NCBI GenBank assembly: GCA_028282725.1
Contig: JANQHF010000008.1
Location: 1 to 64,000, forward strand
Origin: Saprospiraceae bacterium
GTDB lineage: Bacteria; Bacteroidota; Bacteroidia; Chitinophagales; Saprospiraceae
DNA length: 64,000 nucleotides
Reading direction: 5' to 3'
How positions within the stretch are numbered: the first letter of the stretch is position 1; each line of letters starts with the position of its first letter. The notes under the pieces were generated by a model that was not told the DNA's origin, searched no databases, and was given only the letters and a program-made list of their open reading frames with translations. A program made the position numbers and the translations under genes. Positions 34,006 to 43,347 of this stretch are shown piece by piece.

Positions 34006-36384
34006 CTATTCGGTCAGTACTATTTCAACATTGAACTTAGCTTCTACAACGATGGGATCCGTGTTGGCAATGATATCGATGGTTTTACTATAGTTGCCCT
34101 CCATACCTGCACTGTCAAAAATAGCAACAATCTCCCCGCTTTGCCCAGGATTTATGGGTTGATGTGGCCATGTTATATCAGCGCATTGACATGCTGTTGC
34201 CAAATCAATAACCAGTGGAGTCATTCCGGTATTGGTGAATTTGTACACCAGTTTTTTCTTTTCTCCTTGTTGCATCTTGCCAAGATCCAAAACGGGTTGG
34301 TCGAATGAAATCACCGGAAAAGAATCCCATTGAAGAGCAGGTGAAAATTTTCTGAGCGATTGCTTTCCTCCATCGTAGGTAGTCTTGACCTCTCTCTTTA
34401 TTTCAATGGTCTGCGGTCCTTCCAGGATGGTAAATTCCGTCCGCCTGTTAAACCTGTGTTCCGTATCTGTACAAAGCCTTCCATCGACACAACGATTTAA
34501 GATCTTTGTTTCTCCATAACCCACTGCCTTGATTCTCGAGGTGTCTATTCCCTTGTCGATTAACCAATTTCGTGCAGATTCCGCCCTTTTCTGAGAAAGA
34601 TCCTGGTTAAACAGTTTTGTTCCTCTGGAATCGGTATGGGATGATAATTCGATGACCATATCCTGATACTCATTCATGAGATTTAAAATGATCGTCAGAT
34701 CCGTTTCGGACTCCGGCAGGATATCCCAGCGCTCAAACTCGTAGTATATATTGTCAAATCGAATCGGTTCGTTGATCGTGACCGTATCAATTGTATAAAG
34801 AGGTGCCGGAGGTGCTTTCTTTTTAAGGGTTACAATTTTCCTGATTTCCTTGTCTTCGATGATGCCGACAGTATTAAATTCGACGGTATCAGAGATATAT
34901 CCTTCCTTGGATGCGATGACGCGATATTTGCGTTCTGCGTCCAGGTCAAAATTAAATCGATATTCATCAGGAAGAGTCTGTGATACCGGAGGATCGAAGA
35001 TTGTTTGGTCTGCCAATTCTACAGTTGCACCATCAAGAGGCTCTCTTTCTTCATCTGCGACCCCCACCAATAAATTGATAACCAATTCCCGGATGGTAAA
35101 GTCGTAGATATCATAACAACACGTTTCGCTTTTCATCTTTTTCTTTTTTTCATCGGGACGGTTGGAAACCAGGTATCCATTTTTGCCAGAGGAATTAAAG
35201 ACTAGATAGAAATCATCGTATTGCGTATTATAATTGTATCCCGCATTCTCTGGCTCCGACCAGGAGGTACCATCCCACGTACTGCTATAAATATCAAATC
35301 CACCAAGACCTGGTCTTCCCTCTGTGCTGAAGAATAGTGTACCATCATAATAGTGCGGGGTTATTTCATCATATTCGGAATTAATCGTTTCCCCGAGATT
35401 GACAGGGGGGCCGATATTCCCACCAAGCGTAACATAGTAGATATCGTCACCACCAAATCCACCTTCCATGTCAGATACAAAATAGAGGACCCGCCTTCCC
35501 AATAACTCACCCACGACAGGTTGTTTTGCAATCCACTCCCCATTTACGGAGGGCAGTATTTCTGCGGCTCCCCAGTCTTCATCACCCATATCACTATAAT
35601 AGATTCTCGATGAAGTCACTTCATCATTCTTCAGCTGCTGCCTCGTGAAAAACATTCGTCTTTTATCTTCCGTGAACGCGACATTTCCAATGTGGAAACC
35701 GTCCCTGTTGATATTGCGATGAAGTTCTTCCGGCTTCGAATACCCCTTGTCACCTTTGGATGATCTGTAGGCACGGGCATGATAATCCTTCTCCTTGCCA
35801 TCTATTACGATTTCCTTATTTCTTTTGAACGATGTAAAGTAAAGTGTTGCTTCATCAAATTGAGCCGGGGAATATTCACCTGAACCTGAGTTGATTCCAC
35901 CGTCAGCAAATTGAACGATCACATCTTCATTCTTTTCAAAACCCTGGGCAGCAGTCATGCCTTCTATTTCATTTTTTGCTAGTGCTTTGAGCTCCTGATC
36001 TGTGCTTTTTGATATGAGTCGCTCAAATTGCACCCGCGCCTGGGAGGGTTCTCCGACCGAGCGTAAAGATCTTCCATACGCATATCTGTCATCGATGAAT
36101 ATGTCATCAATATCCTCTTCGAGGACCCGGGAATAATACCTGTTGGCATTTTCAAAATCCCGCATTTTATAATAGGCATAAGCAATGGATAGCGCGACAT
36201 CCGCATTTTTGTTTTCCCTGTACGCACTTCTGTACCATTCCAGTGCATTGAAATAATCACCATCGTCCATTCGCTCATCTGCTGCTGCAAGCATATCATC
36301 ATATTTTACAGAACTGATGGGTTGACTCCAGCCGTAATCCAGGAAAAAGAGGAAAAGAAAAGTGATGAATAAGGATCTTTTCAT
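34006..36384 (-). CDS. PorE-like OmpA/PD40 protein with C-terminal DUF1573 domain
   Basis: A 792-residue exported protein. The signal peptide (1-20) precedes TPR-like helices (about 25-145), PD40/WD40-like propeller repeats (about 165-410), a carboxypeptidase-regulatory-like beta domain (about 430-520) and an OmpA domain (about 535-655) with SSHTDSRGT and NRRTEF for peptidoglycan binding. This is the PorE architecture, a periplasmic anchor of the type IX secretion machine. In addition residues about 690-790 form a DUF1573 domain (LDLGKMQQGEKKKL, CQCADITWP), unusual for PorE. It lies 20 bp after PorP/SprF on the same strand, fitting co-transcription. Whether it serves T9SS itself is inferred. 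Confidence 0.85.
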   Translation of the reverse strand: MKRSLFITFLFLFFLDYGWSQPISSVKYDDMLAAADERMDDGDYFNALEWYRSAYRENKNADVALSIAYAYYKMRDFENANRYYSRVLEEDIDDIFIDDRYAYGRSLRSVGEPSQARVQFERLISKSTDQELKALAKNEIEGMTAAQGFEKNEDVIVQFADGGINSGSGEYSPAQFDEATLYFTSFKRNKEIVIDGKEKDYHARAYRSSKGDKGYSKPEELHRNINRDGFHIGNVAFTEDKRRMFFTRQQLKNDEVTSSRIYYSDMGDEDWGAAEILPSVNGEWIAKQPVVGELLGRRVLYFVSDMEGGFGGDDIYYVTLGGNIGPPVNLGETINSEYDEITPHYYDGTLFFSTEGRPGLGGFDIYSSTWDGTSWSEPENAGYNYNTQYDDFYLVFNSSGKNGYLVSNRPDEKKKKMKSETCCYDIYDFTIRELVINLLVGVADEEREPLDGATVELADQTIFDPPVSQTLPDEYRFNFDLDAERKYRVIASKEGYISDTVEFNTVGIIEDKEIRKIVTLKKKAPPAPLYTIDTVTINEPIRFDNIYYEFERWDILPESETDLTIILNLMNEYQDMVIELSSHTDSRGTKLFNQDLSQKRAESARNWLIDKGIDTSRIKAVGYGETKILNRCVDGRLCTDTEHRFNRRTEFTILEGPQTIEIKREVKTTYDGGKQSLRKFSPALQWDSFPVISFDQPVLDLGKMQQGEKKKLVYKFTNTGMTPLVIDLATACQCADITWPHQPINPGQSGEIVAIFDSAGMEGNYSKTIDIIANTDPIVVEAKFNVEIVLTE

Positions 36385-36404
36385 GAAGGGTTCTTCTTGG
36401 TTTA

Positions 36405-37532
36405 TTATAATCTTGGGCAGAAAATCACTTTATCTACCTTTGGTTCCTTGTATATCCTTCCTATGTAACCTACCGATAATTCAAAACTATTTCCACCAGC
36501 ATTGGAAAGGGCAGAAAGAGTAATATCATATGTCAATCTTACCGACAAATCCCTGATCTTGATCCCACCCATGAGATAGGCGGCATCAAATGAAGGCAGT
36601 GGTCTTACTCCCAAACCAGCAGTCAGACTGAGCTGTTCCTTGGCATTCAGCAAATAGTCCGCCGTAGACTGTACCTGTATCTCCGTCGTGCCGGAAGACT
36701 GCATGAACAGCAATGCAGGATTCAATCGCACCCGATTAGATATTAAAGTTGAGGCTTCTCCAAAGATTACAAAATTCCTTCGGAAAGAATCACCTCTCCT
36801 GCTTCCAGGATCTACCAGGGTTGAATCTACTCCACCTCTTGCCTGTGCCACTGATTGTTCCGGTCCGTTCACATGAAGCCATGAGGCTCCAAATCGGATC
36901 AAAGCGCCATCATCCAGTTCGGTTTTATAGGTTACTCCGAAAGACAGATCACTTGAACCTGGTTGGCCTTGTCCTCCCGGATTATTCGAACATCCGGGAA
37001 AATTACATTCTCCTCTATAGCCGACATCTGCATAATCAATTTGAGTTTCACCGAGATCACCAGGAAGGGTCACACCGTTAGTCAGTGAAGAGTTGAGTCT
37101 TCCGAAACTCACACCAAAAGAAAAGACATTTTTGTAGTCGTCATCCAAGCCCAGATGATATCCTAAATTGGTTCCGAGCAACGTTTGTTTGAATCCGGAT
37201 ACACCTGCCTGGTCAGACGAAAAGGACAAGCCCCCGGAAATCCAGTCATTCTCCAACAGAAGTCCTGCCTTCACATTGAATTCCACAGAACCGGTAATGG
37301 TCTGGAAGGGTTTACTGGCAGATATTGATCGCCATTGATCACGGTAAATACCTGAAAGTCGGTAGGTACCTTTAAATCCACCCGTTAAAGCTGGATTTAT
37401 GGCCGTGGGAGCCATTCTGAAATCCGAAAAGTGCCTATCTTGACCAAACAAAGGTCCTGTTAAGCAACAGATCAAACTACCCAAAATAAATCGCCTTAGA
37501 ACAGAGCTTATCGGAAATCCTTGCATCATCAT
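36405..37532 (-). CDS. PorP/SprF-family type IX secretion outer-membrane protein
   Basis: A 375-residue beta-barrel. After a signal (LRRFILGSLICCLTGPLFG) comes the family start QDRHFSDFRMAPTAINPALT with GTYRLSGIYRDQWRSI, diagnostic for PorP/SprF. Alternating strands follow, with a Gly/Cys/Asn loop (NFPGCSNNPGGQGQPGSS). Members form an outer-membrane part of T9SS or attach to gliding adhesins; Bacteroidota carry many paralogues paired with PD40/OmpA genes, as here. The ATG cluster at the start (MMM) leaves the exact start open by two codons. It overlaps the divergent DUF2279 gene by 12 bp. Confidence 0.9.
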   Translation of the reverse strand: MMMQGFPISSVLRRFILGSLICCLTGPLFGQDRHFSDFRMAPTAINPALTGGFKGTYRLSGIYRDQWRSISASKPFQTITGSVEFNVKAGLLLENDWISGGLSFSSDQAGVSGFKQTLLGTNLGYHLGLDDDYKNVFSFGVSFGRLNSSLTNGVTLPGDLGETQIDYADVGYRGECNFPGCSNNPGGQGQPGSSDLSFGVTYKTELDDGALIRFGASWLHVNGPEQSVAQARGGVDSTLVDPGSRRGDSFRRNFVIFGEASTLISNRVRLNPALLFMQSSGTTEIQVQSTADYLLNAKEQLSLTAGLGVRPLPSFDAAYLMGGIKIRDLSVRLTYDITLSALSNAGGNSFELSVGYIGRIYKEPKVDKVIFCPRL

Positions 37533-38537
37533 TCAAATATCGTAAGTAATAATAACATTTTATGTCAGATTGACCGCAGGGGATCCCTCTTCATTGTAGT
37601 CTTGACCATCCTCTTCATTGCTCTTCCATTTTCGATCAAAGGACAGGACAGTACAGAAGAAAACGATCTGAATCCTGAGATTGCTACATTAGCCCCCCAT
37701 AAAAAAAGATTGAAATCAGTAATTGCTATTGGTTCTGCCGCCTATACCGTATCGGGGATCAGCCTCTATGATGCATGGTACCGGGATTATGAACGGAGCA
37801 GATTCCATTTTTATAACGACTGGGGCCACTGGCAGCACGTAGATAAGGCAGGACACATGTTTGCCGCCTATTTTCAGACCAACTGGGCTTATCACACATG
37901 GAGATGGGCTGGATTAAACGAGAAAAATAGTATTTGGGCAGGAATGCTCACAAGTTTTATATCCCAGACCACCATTGAGGTGATGGATGGTTTTTCTGCA
38001 GGCTGGGGTTTTTCCGTACCCGATTTTTTGACCAACACGGCAGGTATCGGTGCATTTGGAATACAGCAGTCACTCTTCAGGGAACAACGCGTTCTATTTA
38101 AGTTCTCTTCATCTCCGGTCAATTATTCCAAAAGATATAGGAGCCCGGTTTATGGCGAAAGGGCCGACCAATTATTTGGCTCCAACCCATTTGTCAGGAC
38201 CTTAAAAGATTACAATACCCAAACGATTTGGATTTCTGCCAATGTTCGGTCCTTCTTTCCGATTATTCCGCTTCCAAAATGGATGAACATTGCAGTCGGA
38301 TATGGCGCGGAGAATATGTTTGGAGGATATCAGAATAACGGCCTGCCGGAATACGACCCTTTCTTACAGCGATATCAACAATTCTATCTATCTCTTGATG
38401 CAGATCTGTCAAGAATCGAAACAGACAGTCCATTCCTAAGAACGGTCCTGGATGTCCTGAACATCATGAAATTGCCGTTTAGTACGGTCGAATTCAACAG
38501 CAAAGGAGAAATAAAATTTCACATCATAAAATTCTAA
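37521..38537 (+). CDS. DUF2279 membrane-associated protein
   Basis: A 338-residue protein. The N-terminal hydrophobic segment (about 21-40, ending SIKG) is probably a signal. DUF2279 follows: YDAWYRDYERSRFHFYNDW, VDKAGHMFAAYF and EVMDGFSAGWGFSVPDFLTN, with conserved Trp, Asp and His. Members are predicted outer-membrane or periplasmic proteins of unknown role, frequent in Bacteroidota. The start ATG at 37521 overlaps the divergent PorP start. No closer ATG exists before the signal, which argues that the overlap is real or that a non-ATG start is used. Confidence 0.8.
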   Translation: MHHHSNIVSNNNILCQIDRRGSLFIVVLTILFIALPFSIKGQDSTEENDLNPEIATLAPHKKRLKSVIAIGSAAYTVSGISLYDAWYRDYERSRFHFYNDWGHWQHVDKAGHMFAAYFQTNWAYHTWRWAGLNEKNSIWAGMLTSFISQTTIEVMDGFSAGWGFSVPDFLTNTAGIGAFGIQQSLFREQRVLFKFSSSPVNYSKRYRSPVYGERADQLFGSNPFVRTLKDYNTQTIWISANVRSFFPIIPLPKWMNIAVGYGAENMFGGYQNNGLPEYDPFLQRYQQFYLSLDADLSRIETDSPFLRTVLDVLNIMKLPFSTVEFNSKGEIKFHIIKF

Positions 38538-38631
38538 CCCGCTCATTTGAATAGTCTTGATTACTTGTGATTGAGCAATCGAAGATATCTATCGTCTCGT
38601 AAGGATTTCTGAGACCCTGTATTATATTGGT

Positions 38632-38639
38632 TACTTTTG
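38632..38639 (+). promoter_or_regulatory. Bacteroidota -7 box for the nucleotide cyclase gene
   Basis: TACTTTTG matches TAnnTTTG and lies 31 bp before the TTG start at 38671, predicting a leader of roughly 25 nt. The -33 region is weak. Confidence 0.45.
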
Positions 38640-38670
38640 ATACTCCCGGCCGCTTGATAAATTTAATAAG

Positions 38671-39543
38671 TTGAGAAAGCATACACTCATACTTGGGATA
38701 TTATCAGCTCTCTTACTCCTCGTAGGATTCTTCTTTCAGAAATTTCAATTAAAATATTGGCCCATTGTTTTAGGTTCGGGCACGGTCTTATTCCTGGTTG
38801 GATTTATCACATCATTTATAATAGATCGCATCTCGACACAATCAAGGAGATCACTACATTATTCAATTATCATTCTTTCCCAGGGAATCGGCTTTCTCAT
38901 TCTAGGTGCCGTATTGAAAATATTTCATTTGCCAGGGGCTTTGATCATGACCGTCCTGGGTGTTATTTTATCAATTGTTTATTTCCTCTTCTTATCGGGT
39001 TTCACAGAAGGGAGAAAGTTAATGATCAGAAAAGACCGTCAGCTTGCGACCATACTCTTTACGGATATAGTCGGATTTACTGCATTAATGGGTAAAGATG
39101 AAGACCTTGCCTTACGAGTGTTGGATCAGAACAGACGGATTCAACAAAGGGTCATCCGTAAGAATAGGGGAAAGTGGCTGAAGGAATTGGGCGATGGATC
39201 CCTAGTCATATTTTATACGGCCACTGAGGCGGTGAATGCTGCTATTGAAATTCAGCGATTGATCGGGCAAACCAACAACTTCAAAGTTCGAATGGGAATT
39301 CACATTTCCGAAATAGTATTTACGGATTCAGACGTTTTTGGTGATGGGGTCAATGTAGCTTCCCGGATTTCCGATCAAGCGACCGCAGATGAAATATTTA
39401 TTTCAGATGCTGTATTCCGGAACATTAGAAATCGCGAGAAAATTGATGTCCAGCGGGTTGGAGATCTCTCATTGAAGAATGTGCCATACACTGTGATGGT
39501 TTATAAGATTGATATGACATCAACTTCACTGCAACTTGATTAA
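38671..39543 (+). CDS. Membrane-bound class III adenylate/guanylate cyclase-domain protein
   Basis: A 290-residue protein. Four N-terminal helices (about 5-110) are followed by a class III cyclase domain. It has LFTDIVGFT with the first metal Asp, LKELGDGSLVIF, GIHISEIVF and DVFGDGVNVASRI with the second metal Asp and the Asn/Arg transition-state pair. Product cAMP or cGMP is not clear. The frame has no ATG before the first helix, a TGA lies upstream at 38638-38640, and the TTG at 38671 is the likely start. A promoter box sits at the right distance. It is 26 bp before the DJ-1/PfpI gene. Confidence 0.83.
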   Translation: MRKHTLILGILSALLLLVGFFFQKFQLKYWPIVLGSGTVLFLVGFITSFIIDRISTQSRRSLHYSIIILSQGIGFLILGAVLKIFHLPGALIMTVLGVILSIVYFLFLSGFTEGRKLMIRKDRQLATILFTDIVGFTALMGKDEDLALRVLDQNRRIQQRVIRKNRGKWLKELGDGSLVIFYTATEAVNAAIEIQRLIGQTNNFKVRMGIHISEIVFTDSDVFGDGVNVASRISDQATADEIFISDAVFRNIRNREKIDVQRVGDLSLKNVPYTVMVYKIDMTSTSLQLD

Positions 39544-39569
39544 AAATGTATTTGAATAAAAAGTACAAT

Positions 39570-40277
39570 ATGAGTCGCCTTCTGATCACAACTGTAGTAT
39601 TTTATTTGGGATGTCAAGCCGAACAAAGGAATAACCTAAGACCCGACTTGATTCAAGAGGATCGGTACAATGTTGCTTTTCTCATCATGGACGGTGTTTA
39701 CAATACTGAGTTAACAGCACCCTATGATGTATTTCAACATACTATTTTCCGAAGTGGAATCAAGCCCATGAATACCTTCCTGGTGGCAAACACTCACCAT
39801 CCCATTACCTCATTTGAAGGAATCCGGATGATCCCGGATTTTAATTACCTGACAGATGATATCCCTCCAATTGACGTCCTCGTTGTTCCCAGTGCTGAGC
39901 ATCATTTAGACACAGACCTTGAAGATGAAGTTATGATTAGTTGGGTCCGGGATATTGGTAGTAAGGCCCGATTTGTCACCAGTCATTGTGATGGTGCCTT
40001 TGTACTGGCCAAAGCCGGATTACTGGATAATTCCGTGTCCACGACCTTCCCATCGGATATTGAGAAGTACCGGGATATGTTTCCACAACTCGATGTCAGG
40101 GACAACACATTGTTTGTTCACGATGGAAAATTCATAACCTCGGCTGGTGGAGCAAAATCCTACGAGGCTTCTTTGTATCTCGTGGAACTATTGTATGGAG
40201 CGGAAATAGCAAAGAGCATTGCCAATGGGCTGGTAATCGATTGGAATCTGGAGGACGCCAATTACATCAAGATTTGA
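39570..40277 (+). CDS. DJ-1/PfpI-family lipoprotein
   Basis: A 235-residue protein from ATG 39570: MSRLLITTVVFYLGCQ is a lipoprotein signal, Cys15. An upstream ATG at 39546 would add eight residues. The mature part is a DJ-1/PfpI fold with VAFLIMDGVYNTELTAPYDVF, an acidic nucleophile-activating Glu, the nucleophile elbow FVTSHCDGAFVLAKAGLL (Cys) and TSAGGAKSYEASLYLVE. Such proteins act as amidases, glyoxalases or regulators; the periplasmic location and lack of an AraC domain suggest an enzyme. It is convergent with the second hydroxylase-CDGSH gene, 13 bp away. Confidence 0.83.
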   Translation: MSRLLITTVVFYLGCQAEQRNNLRPDLIQEDRYNVAFLIMDGVYNTELTAPYDVFQHTIFRSGIKPMNTFLVANTHHPITSFEGIRMIPDFNYLTDDIPPIDVLVVPSAEHHLDTDLEDEVMISWVRDIGSKARFVTSHCDGAFVLAKAGLLDNSVSTTFPSDIEKYRDMFPQLDVRDNTLFVHDGKFITSAGGAKSYEASLYLVELLYGAEIAKSIANGLVIDWNLEDANYIKI

Positions 40278-40290
40278 GGGCCTTACCCTT

Positions 40291-41352
40291 TCATTGTAAT
40301 TCTTTGTGGGAGCCATCACAATGAGGTGGGTTCTTGGTGTGCTTACATGTGCACCATGAGATTTTCCTGGTCTCCTTGAATTTGATTGGCAGGGGTTTGT
40401 ATTTGGTCCCGTTATGAGAACCGTTGCAGAAAGGTTGGTCATTGCTAAATCCACAACTGCACCACCAATATGTTTTATCCGGCTCGACTGTCATCACCCG
40501 TGGTTCCCGCAGTGTTGATTTCTGTTTATGATAACCATCTCCTATTTCGCTGTTGGCCTTGTCAGATTTTATGATGGGCCAATATAAGTGGGCAGACCAA
40601 TGGTCCTTAGGGTCATTTTCTATTCCAAACTCAGAAGGATATTTCCTGGTAATCAGTGCAGTTCCAAAAAGCACATCCCAGAAGAAAAACATATTGCTGA
40701 AATTCCCCGTAGGATTACTTACTCCATCTTTAGAAGTTTTGCCATGATGGGCAAAGTGAGTGGCAGGTGTAGAGATTGTTCTTTCTATAACCCATGCCAG
40801 TTTATCTAAAGACTTGTGCCGATACAACCATTGGTCCCATCTCGTATTGCTATGTGCACTTACGACAATAATGTATTTTGCGATCAGGCCTATTGCGACA
40901 GCTTCTGCCAATCCGAAATAAGTCATCACACCGAGAAACCAGATGTTTGGAATAATCATTACATAGAAAATATTTTCCCGGAATGTCACCAAAACACCCA
41001 TTTCCGGACCCGAATGATGCGGTCTGTGTAAATTCCACAGCCAGGGCCATTCGTGCGCTTTTCTATGATACCAATATTGAATGAGATCATCTGCCAGGAT
41101 AACCAATGGCAGAGCCAACCAAAGTGACATATCTGCATAAATCCCCTGCAACTGCGGAAAGAAATATCTCATGCCTAATCCTGAGAGCACTACTATTAAT
41201 GGTTTGGAGACAGTGGAAGTATGGACGAAGCTCATAATTTCGATCCACCAATCATCTTTAGTTCTCTTTGAGTTATGATATAATCCACCAATGGCTTCCA
41301 ATACACCCAGAAAGAGCATGAAGCTCGCTATGATCATGGAATCAATGGGCAT
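40291..41352 (-). CDS. Second membrane hydroxylase fused to two CDGSH iron-sulfur domains
   Basis: A 353-residue paralogue of the protein at 32316-33404 with the same domain order. Di-iron histidines: H96-x3-H100, H109-x2-HH113 (HRPHH) and H199-x2-HH203 (HFAHH). CDGSH ligands: C298/C300/C309/H313 and C334/C336/C345/H349; the second is the canonical CDGSH. N-terminal helices lie at about 5-25, 50-66, 78-95 and 128-165. There is no TetR or ALDH beside it, and it is not divergent with a palindrome, so the two copies are regulated differently. The first His cluster (QYWYHRKAH) and NG-x-F linkers show clear common origin. Confidence 0.87.
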   Translation of the reverse strand: MPIDSMIIASFMLFLGVLEAIGGLYHNSKRTKDDWWIEIMSFVHTSTVSKPLIVVLSGLGMRYFFPQLQGIYADMSLWLALPLVILADDLIQYWYHRKAHEWPWLWNLHRPHHSGPEMGVLVTFRENIFYVMIIPNIWFLGVMTYFGLAEAVAIGLIAKYIIVVSAHSNTRWDQWLYRHKSLDKLAWVIERTISTPATHFAHHGKTSKDGVSNPTGNFSNMFFFWDVLFGTALITRKYPSEFGIENDPKDHWSAHLYWPIIKSDKANSEIGDGYHKQKSTLREPRVMTVEPDKTYWWCSCGFSNDQPFCNGSHNGTKYKPLPIKFKETRKISWCTCKHTKNPPHCDGSHKELQ

Positions 41353-41431
41353 AGGTCGATTTTAATGAAACGGAATTTAATTGAAATTCCATTGTTATCT
41401 TAATTCATTACCCGGTAAATAACCTAATCTT

Positions 41432-42049
41432 CTAGCTTTCGAGATATCTGTGGATCATTTTGGTGATATCGATTGCGGGATTATGAACACGGGCATTGAT
41501 GCCCACACTTGCTGCGCCTTCAACATTGACCGTAGAATCATCAATGAAAAGCGTCTCTGCAGGATTTAAGCCAGCATCAGTTAACACAAAATTATAGATT
41601 TCGCCACCGGGTTTTCTCAATCGAACTTCATGTGAGTAATAGACCTCATGAAAGTATTTCGATTCAAAATTTGTAATGCCATACTGCTGCTTGAGCAGAT
41701 CTCTAACAAATTCAATATGAGTATAATTCGTATTGCTCAGGAGAAATACACGAAATTGCTGTTGAAGAGAATGTGTCATCTCAAGCCTGGATATTGGCAG
41801 CTCTCCAAGCATTGAATTCCATCCGATTCTCAACTCTTCATCCCCGACCATTTCCTTCGAATGTTCTTTTAATAACCTGAAGAAGGCCTCTTCTCCAAAT
41901 GCGCCAACCTCATAGGCCTCCATGATCTCATTGAAAGGGAAAACGTTTATATCACGTACCCCTAATAACTTCCCAAGATTTGTGTTGGTCTTGTCGTAAT
42001 CAATATCGATTAGTATTCCACCAAAATCAAAAATGATATTTCTAATCAT
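41432..42049 (-). CDS. HAD-superfamily hydrolase, subfamily IA
   Basis: A 205-residue cytosolic phosphatase-like protein. Motif I is IIFDFGGILIDID, motif II is VFLLSNTNYTHIE, motif III is RKPGGEIYNF, and motif IV is TLFIDDSTVNVEGA. A helical cap lies between I and II (about 18-85). The layout fits HAD IA phosphatases such as YihX that act on sugar phosphates. The substrate is not evident. It overlaps the end of the upstream amidohydrolase-like gene by 8 bp (42042-42049) and is co-directional, so it is probably the distal gene of that operon. Confidence 0.87.
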   Translation of the reverse strand: MIRNIIFDFGGILIDIDYDKTNTNLGKLLGVRDINVFPFNEIMEAYEVGAFGEEAFFRLLKEHSKEMVGDEELRIGWNSMLGELPISRLEMTHSLQQQFRVFLLSNTNYTHIEFVRDLLKQQYGITNFESKYFHEVYYSHEVRLRKPGGEIYNFVLTDAGLNPAETLFIDDSTVNVEGAASVGINARVHNPAIDITKMIHRYLES

Positions 42050-43340
42050 TCAATCCGGGGGATCGATTCAGAAACTCATTGTACAAGAGGGTGTGTCTGC
42101 TTTCGATCGGAATCGTCCATCCTTTGATAAAAAGATGTGTAATATTTGTTTTCATTTCAAACGGATCACCTGTTGCAACAAATAAATTGGCAACTTTTCC
42201 CTTTTCGATACTACCATACTTGTCAGCCACGCCGAATATTTCCGCTGGATTTATAGTGATCGATTTTAAGGCTTCCTCAATGCCCATCCCATAGGTAGCG
42301 GCGAACCCGGCGTTAAAAGGTAGGTTTCTCACATTTTCACTGTCATTGGTTCGCAGGGCCACTTTAACTCCTGCCTGCGCCATGATGCCGGCATTTCTGT
42401 ATGCGATATCATACTTATCTTCTTCCCTGCCAGGTGTGGACAGAACGGGTCCTGTTACGACCGGGATACCTGCTTTGGCGATTTTATCAGCCACCTTGTA
42501 TCCTTCAGATACTCCACATAGAATCGCCTTGATTCCTTTTTTCTCGATCCAGGCAAGGGCGGACTCAATATCTTTGTCTTTATTGACATTGATCATTAAA
42601 GGAATTTTTCCTCTCACGACGGGCAACAAAGCGTCCATTTCTGGCTGGTACTTCATTGAAGATTTGGATTGACCTGTGCTGGCGCTATCTATTTTATGGT
42701 ATAGAGTGAGTTCTTCCCAGATCTTATCAATCTTTTTTGTGGCCTTCTCTTGCTCTTTCTTAATATCTTCTTCTGAGCGCCGGTCCCATCTTCCTCTTTT
42801 TCCGGATGCGGGAAAATTCATGACCACGGCTCTGAATCCTGCATCCATTTGATTTGGAGTATATCCCGTCAAATCAATCAAGCTGGCAGTTCCGGGAAAA
42901 AGCCCCCCCATGGGATGTACAATAACAGATGTCACACCATTAACCCGGGTCACCGGAATTGCAACGGCATTCGGATTTACGGCAGTCAATGCGTCCATAT
43001 GGGGAATCAAGTCACCAATTTCATTGTAGTCATTGGTCAGAGAGACTGATCCGACTTCTGATAATGCAAGAGTAGTCCCACCGTCTATGAATCCGGGGTA
43101 GATATGATGATCTGTACAATCCACAATTTTGGCACCTGCAGGGGATGTTAGGTTGCTCCCAATGTCAGCAATCATTCCATCCCGGATCAGGACGTCCGTT
43201 GCATTCATTGTGCCATTGGTAATCGTATGAACAGTAGCATTCTTTAAAAGAACCGTTTCATATGTCGATTTAGCGATCTGTTGGCCATGAGAAGAATAGA
43301 CCAAAAAAAGGAAAATATAAATACTCAATTTCTTCGTCAT
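42042..43340 (-). CDS. Amidohydrolase-superfamily protein without the HxH metal site
   Basis: A 432-residue exported protein from ATG 43338-43340: MTKKLSIYIFLFLVYSSHGQ is a signal peptide. A beta-sandwich start (LLKNATVHTITNG, LIRDGMIADIG) leads to YPGFIDGGTTLALSEVG. Active relatives read PGFIDAHTHxG here, so both metal His are replaced (G/T). GGLFPGTASLIDLTG and INPAEIFGVADKYGSIEKGK are typical of the family. The region that should hold the next His ligands reads PLMINVNKDKDIES, and the Asp loop becomes RTNDSEN. It is therefore probably catalytically inactive or altered. It is the third of a tandem trio; the frame is open further upstream, but the signal fixes the start. Confidence 0.83.
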   Translation of the reverse strand: MTKKLSIYIFLFLVYSSHGQQIAKSTYETVLLKNATVHTITNGTMNATDVLIRDGMIADIGSNLTSPAGAKIVDCTDHHIYPGFIDGGTTLALSEVGSVSLTNDYNEIGDLIPHMDALTAVNPNAVAIPVTRVNGVTSVIVHPMGGLFPGTASLIDLTGYTPNQMDAGFRAVVMNFPASGKRGRWDRRSEEDIKKEQEKATKKIDKIWEELTLYHKIDSASTGQSKSSMKYQPEMDALLPVVRGKIPLMINVNKDKDIESALAWIEKKGIKAILCGVSEGYKVADKIAKAGIPVVTGPVLSTPGREEDKYDIAYRNAGIMAQAGVKVALRTNDSENVRNLPFNAGFAATYGMGIEEALKSITINPAEIFGVADKYGSIEKGKVANLFVATGDPFEMKTNITHLFIKGWTIPIESRHTLLYNEFLNRSPGLND

Positions 43341-43347
43341 GATCTTT

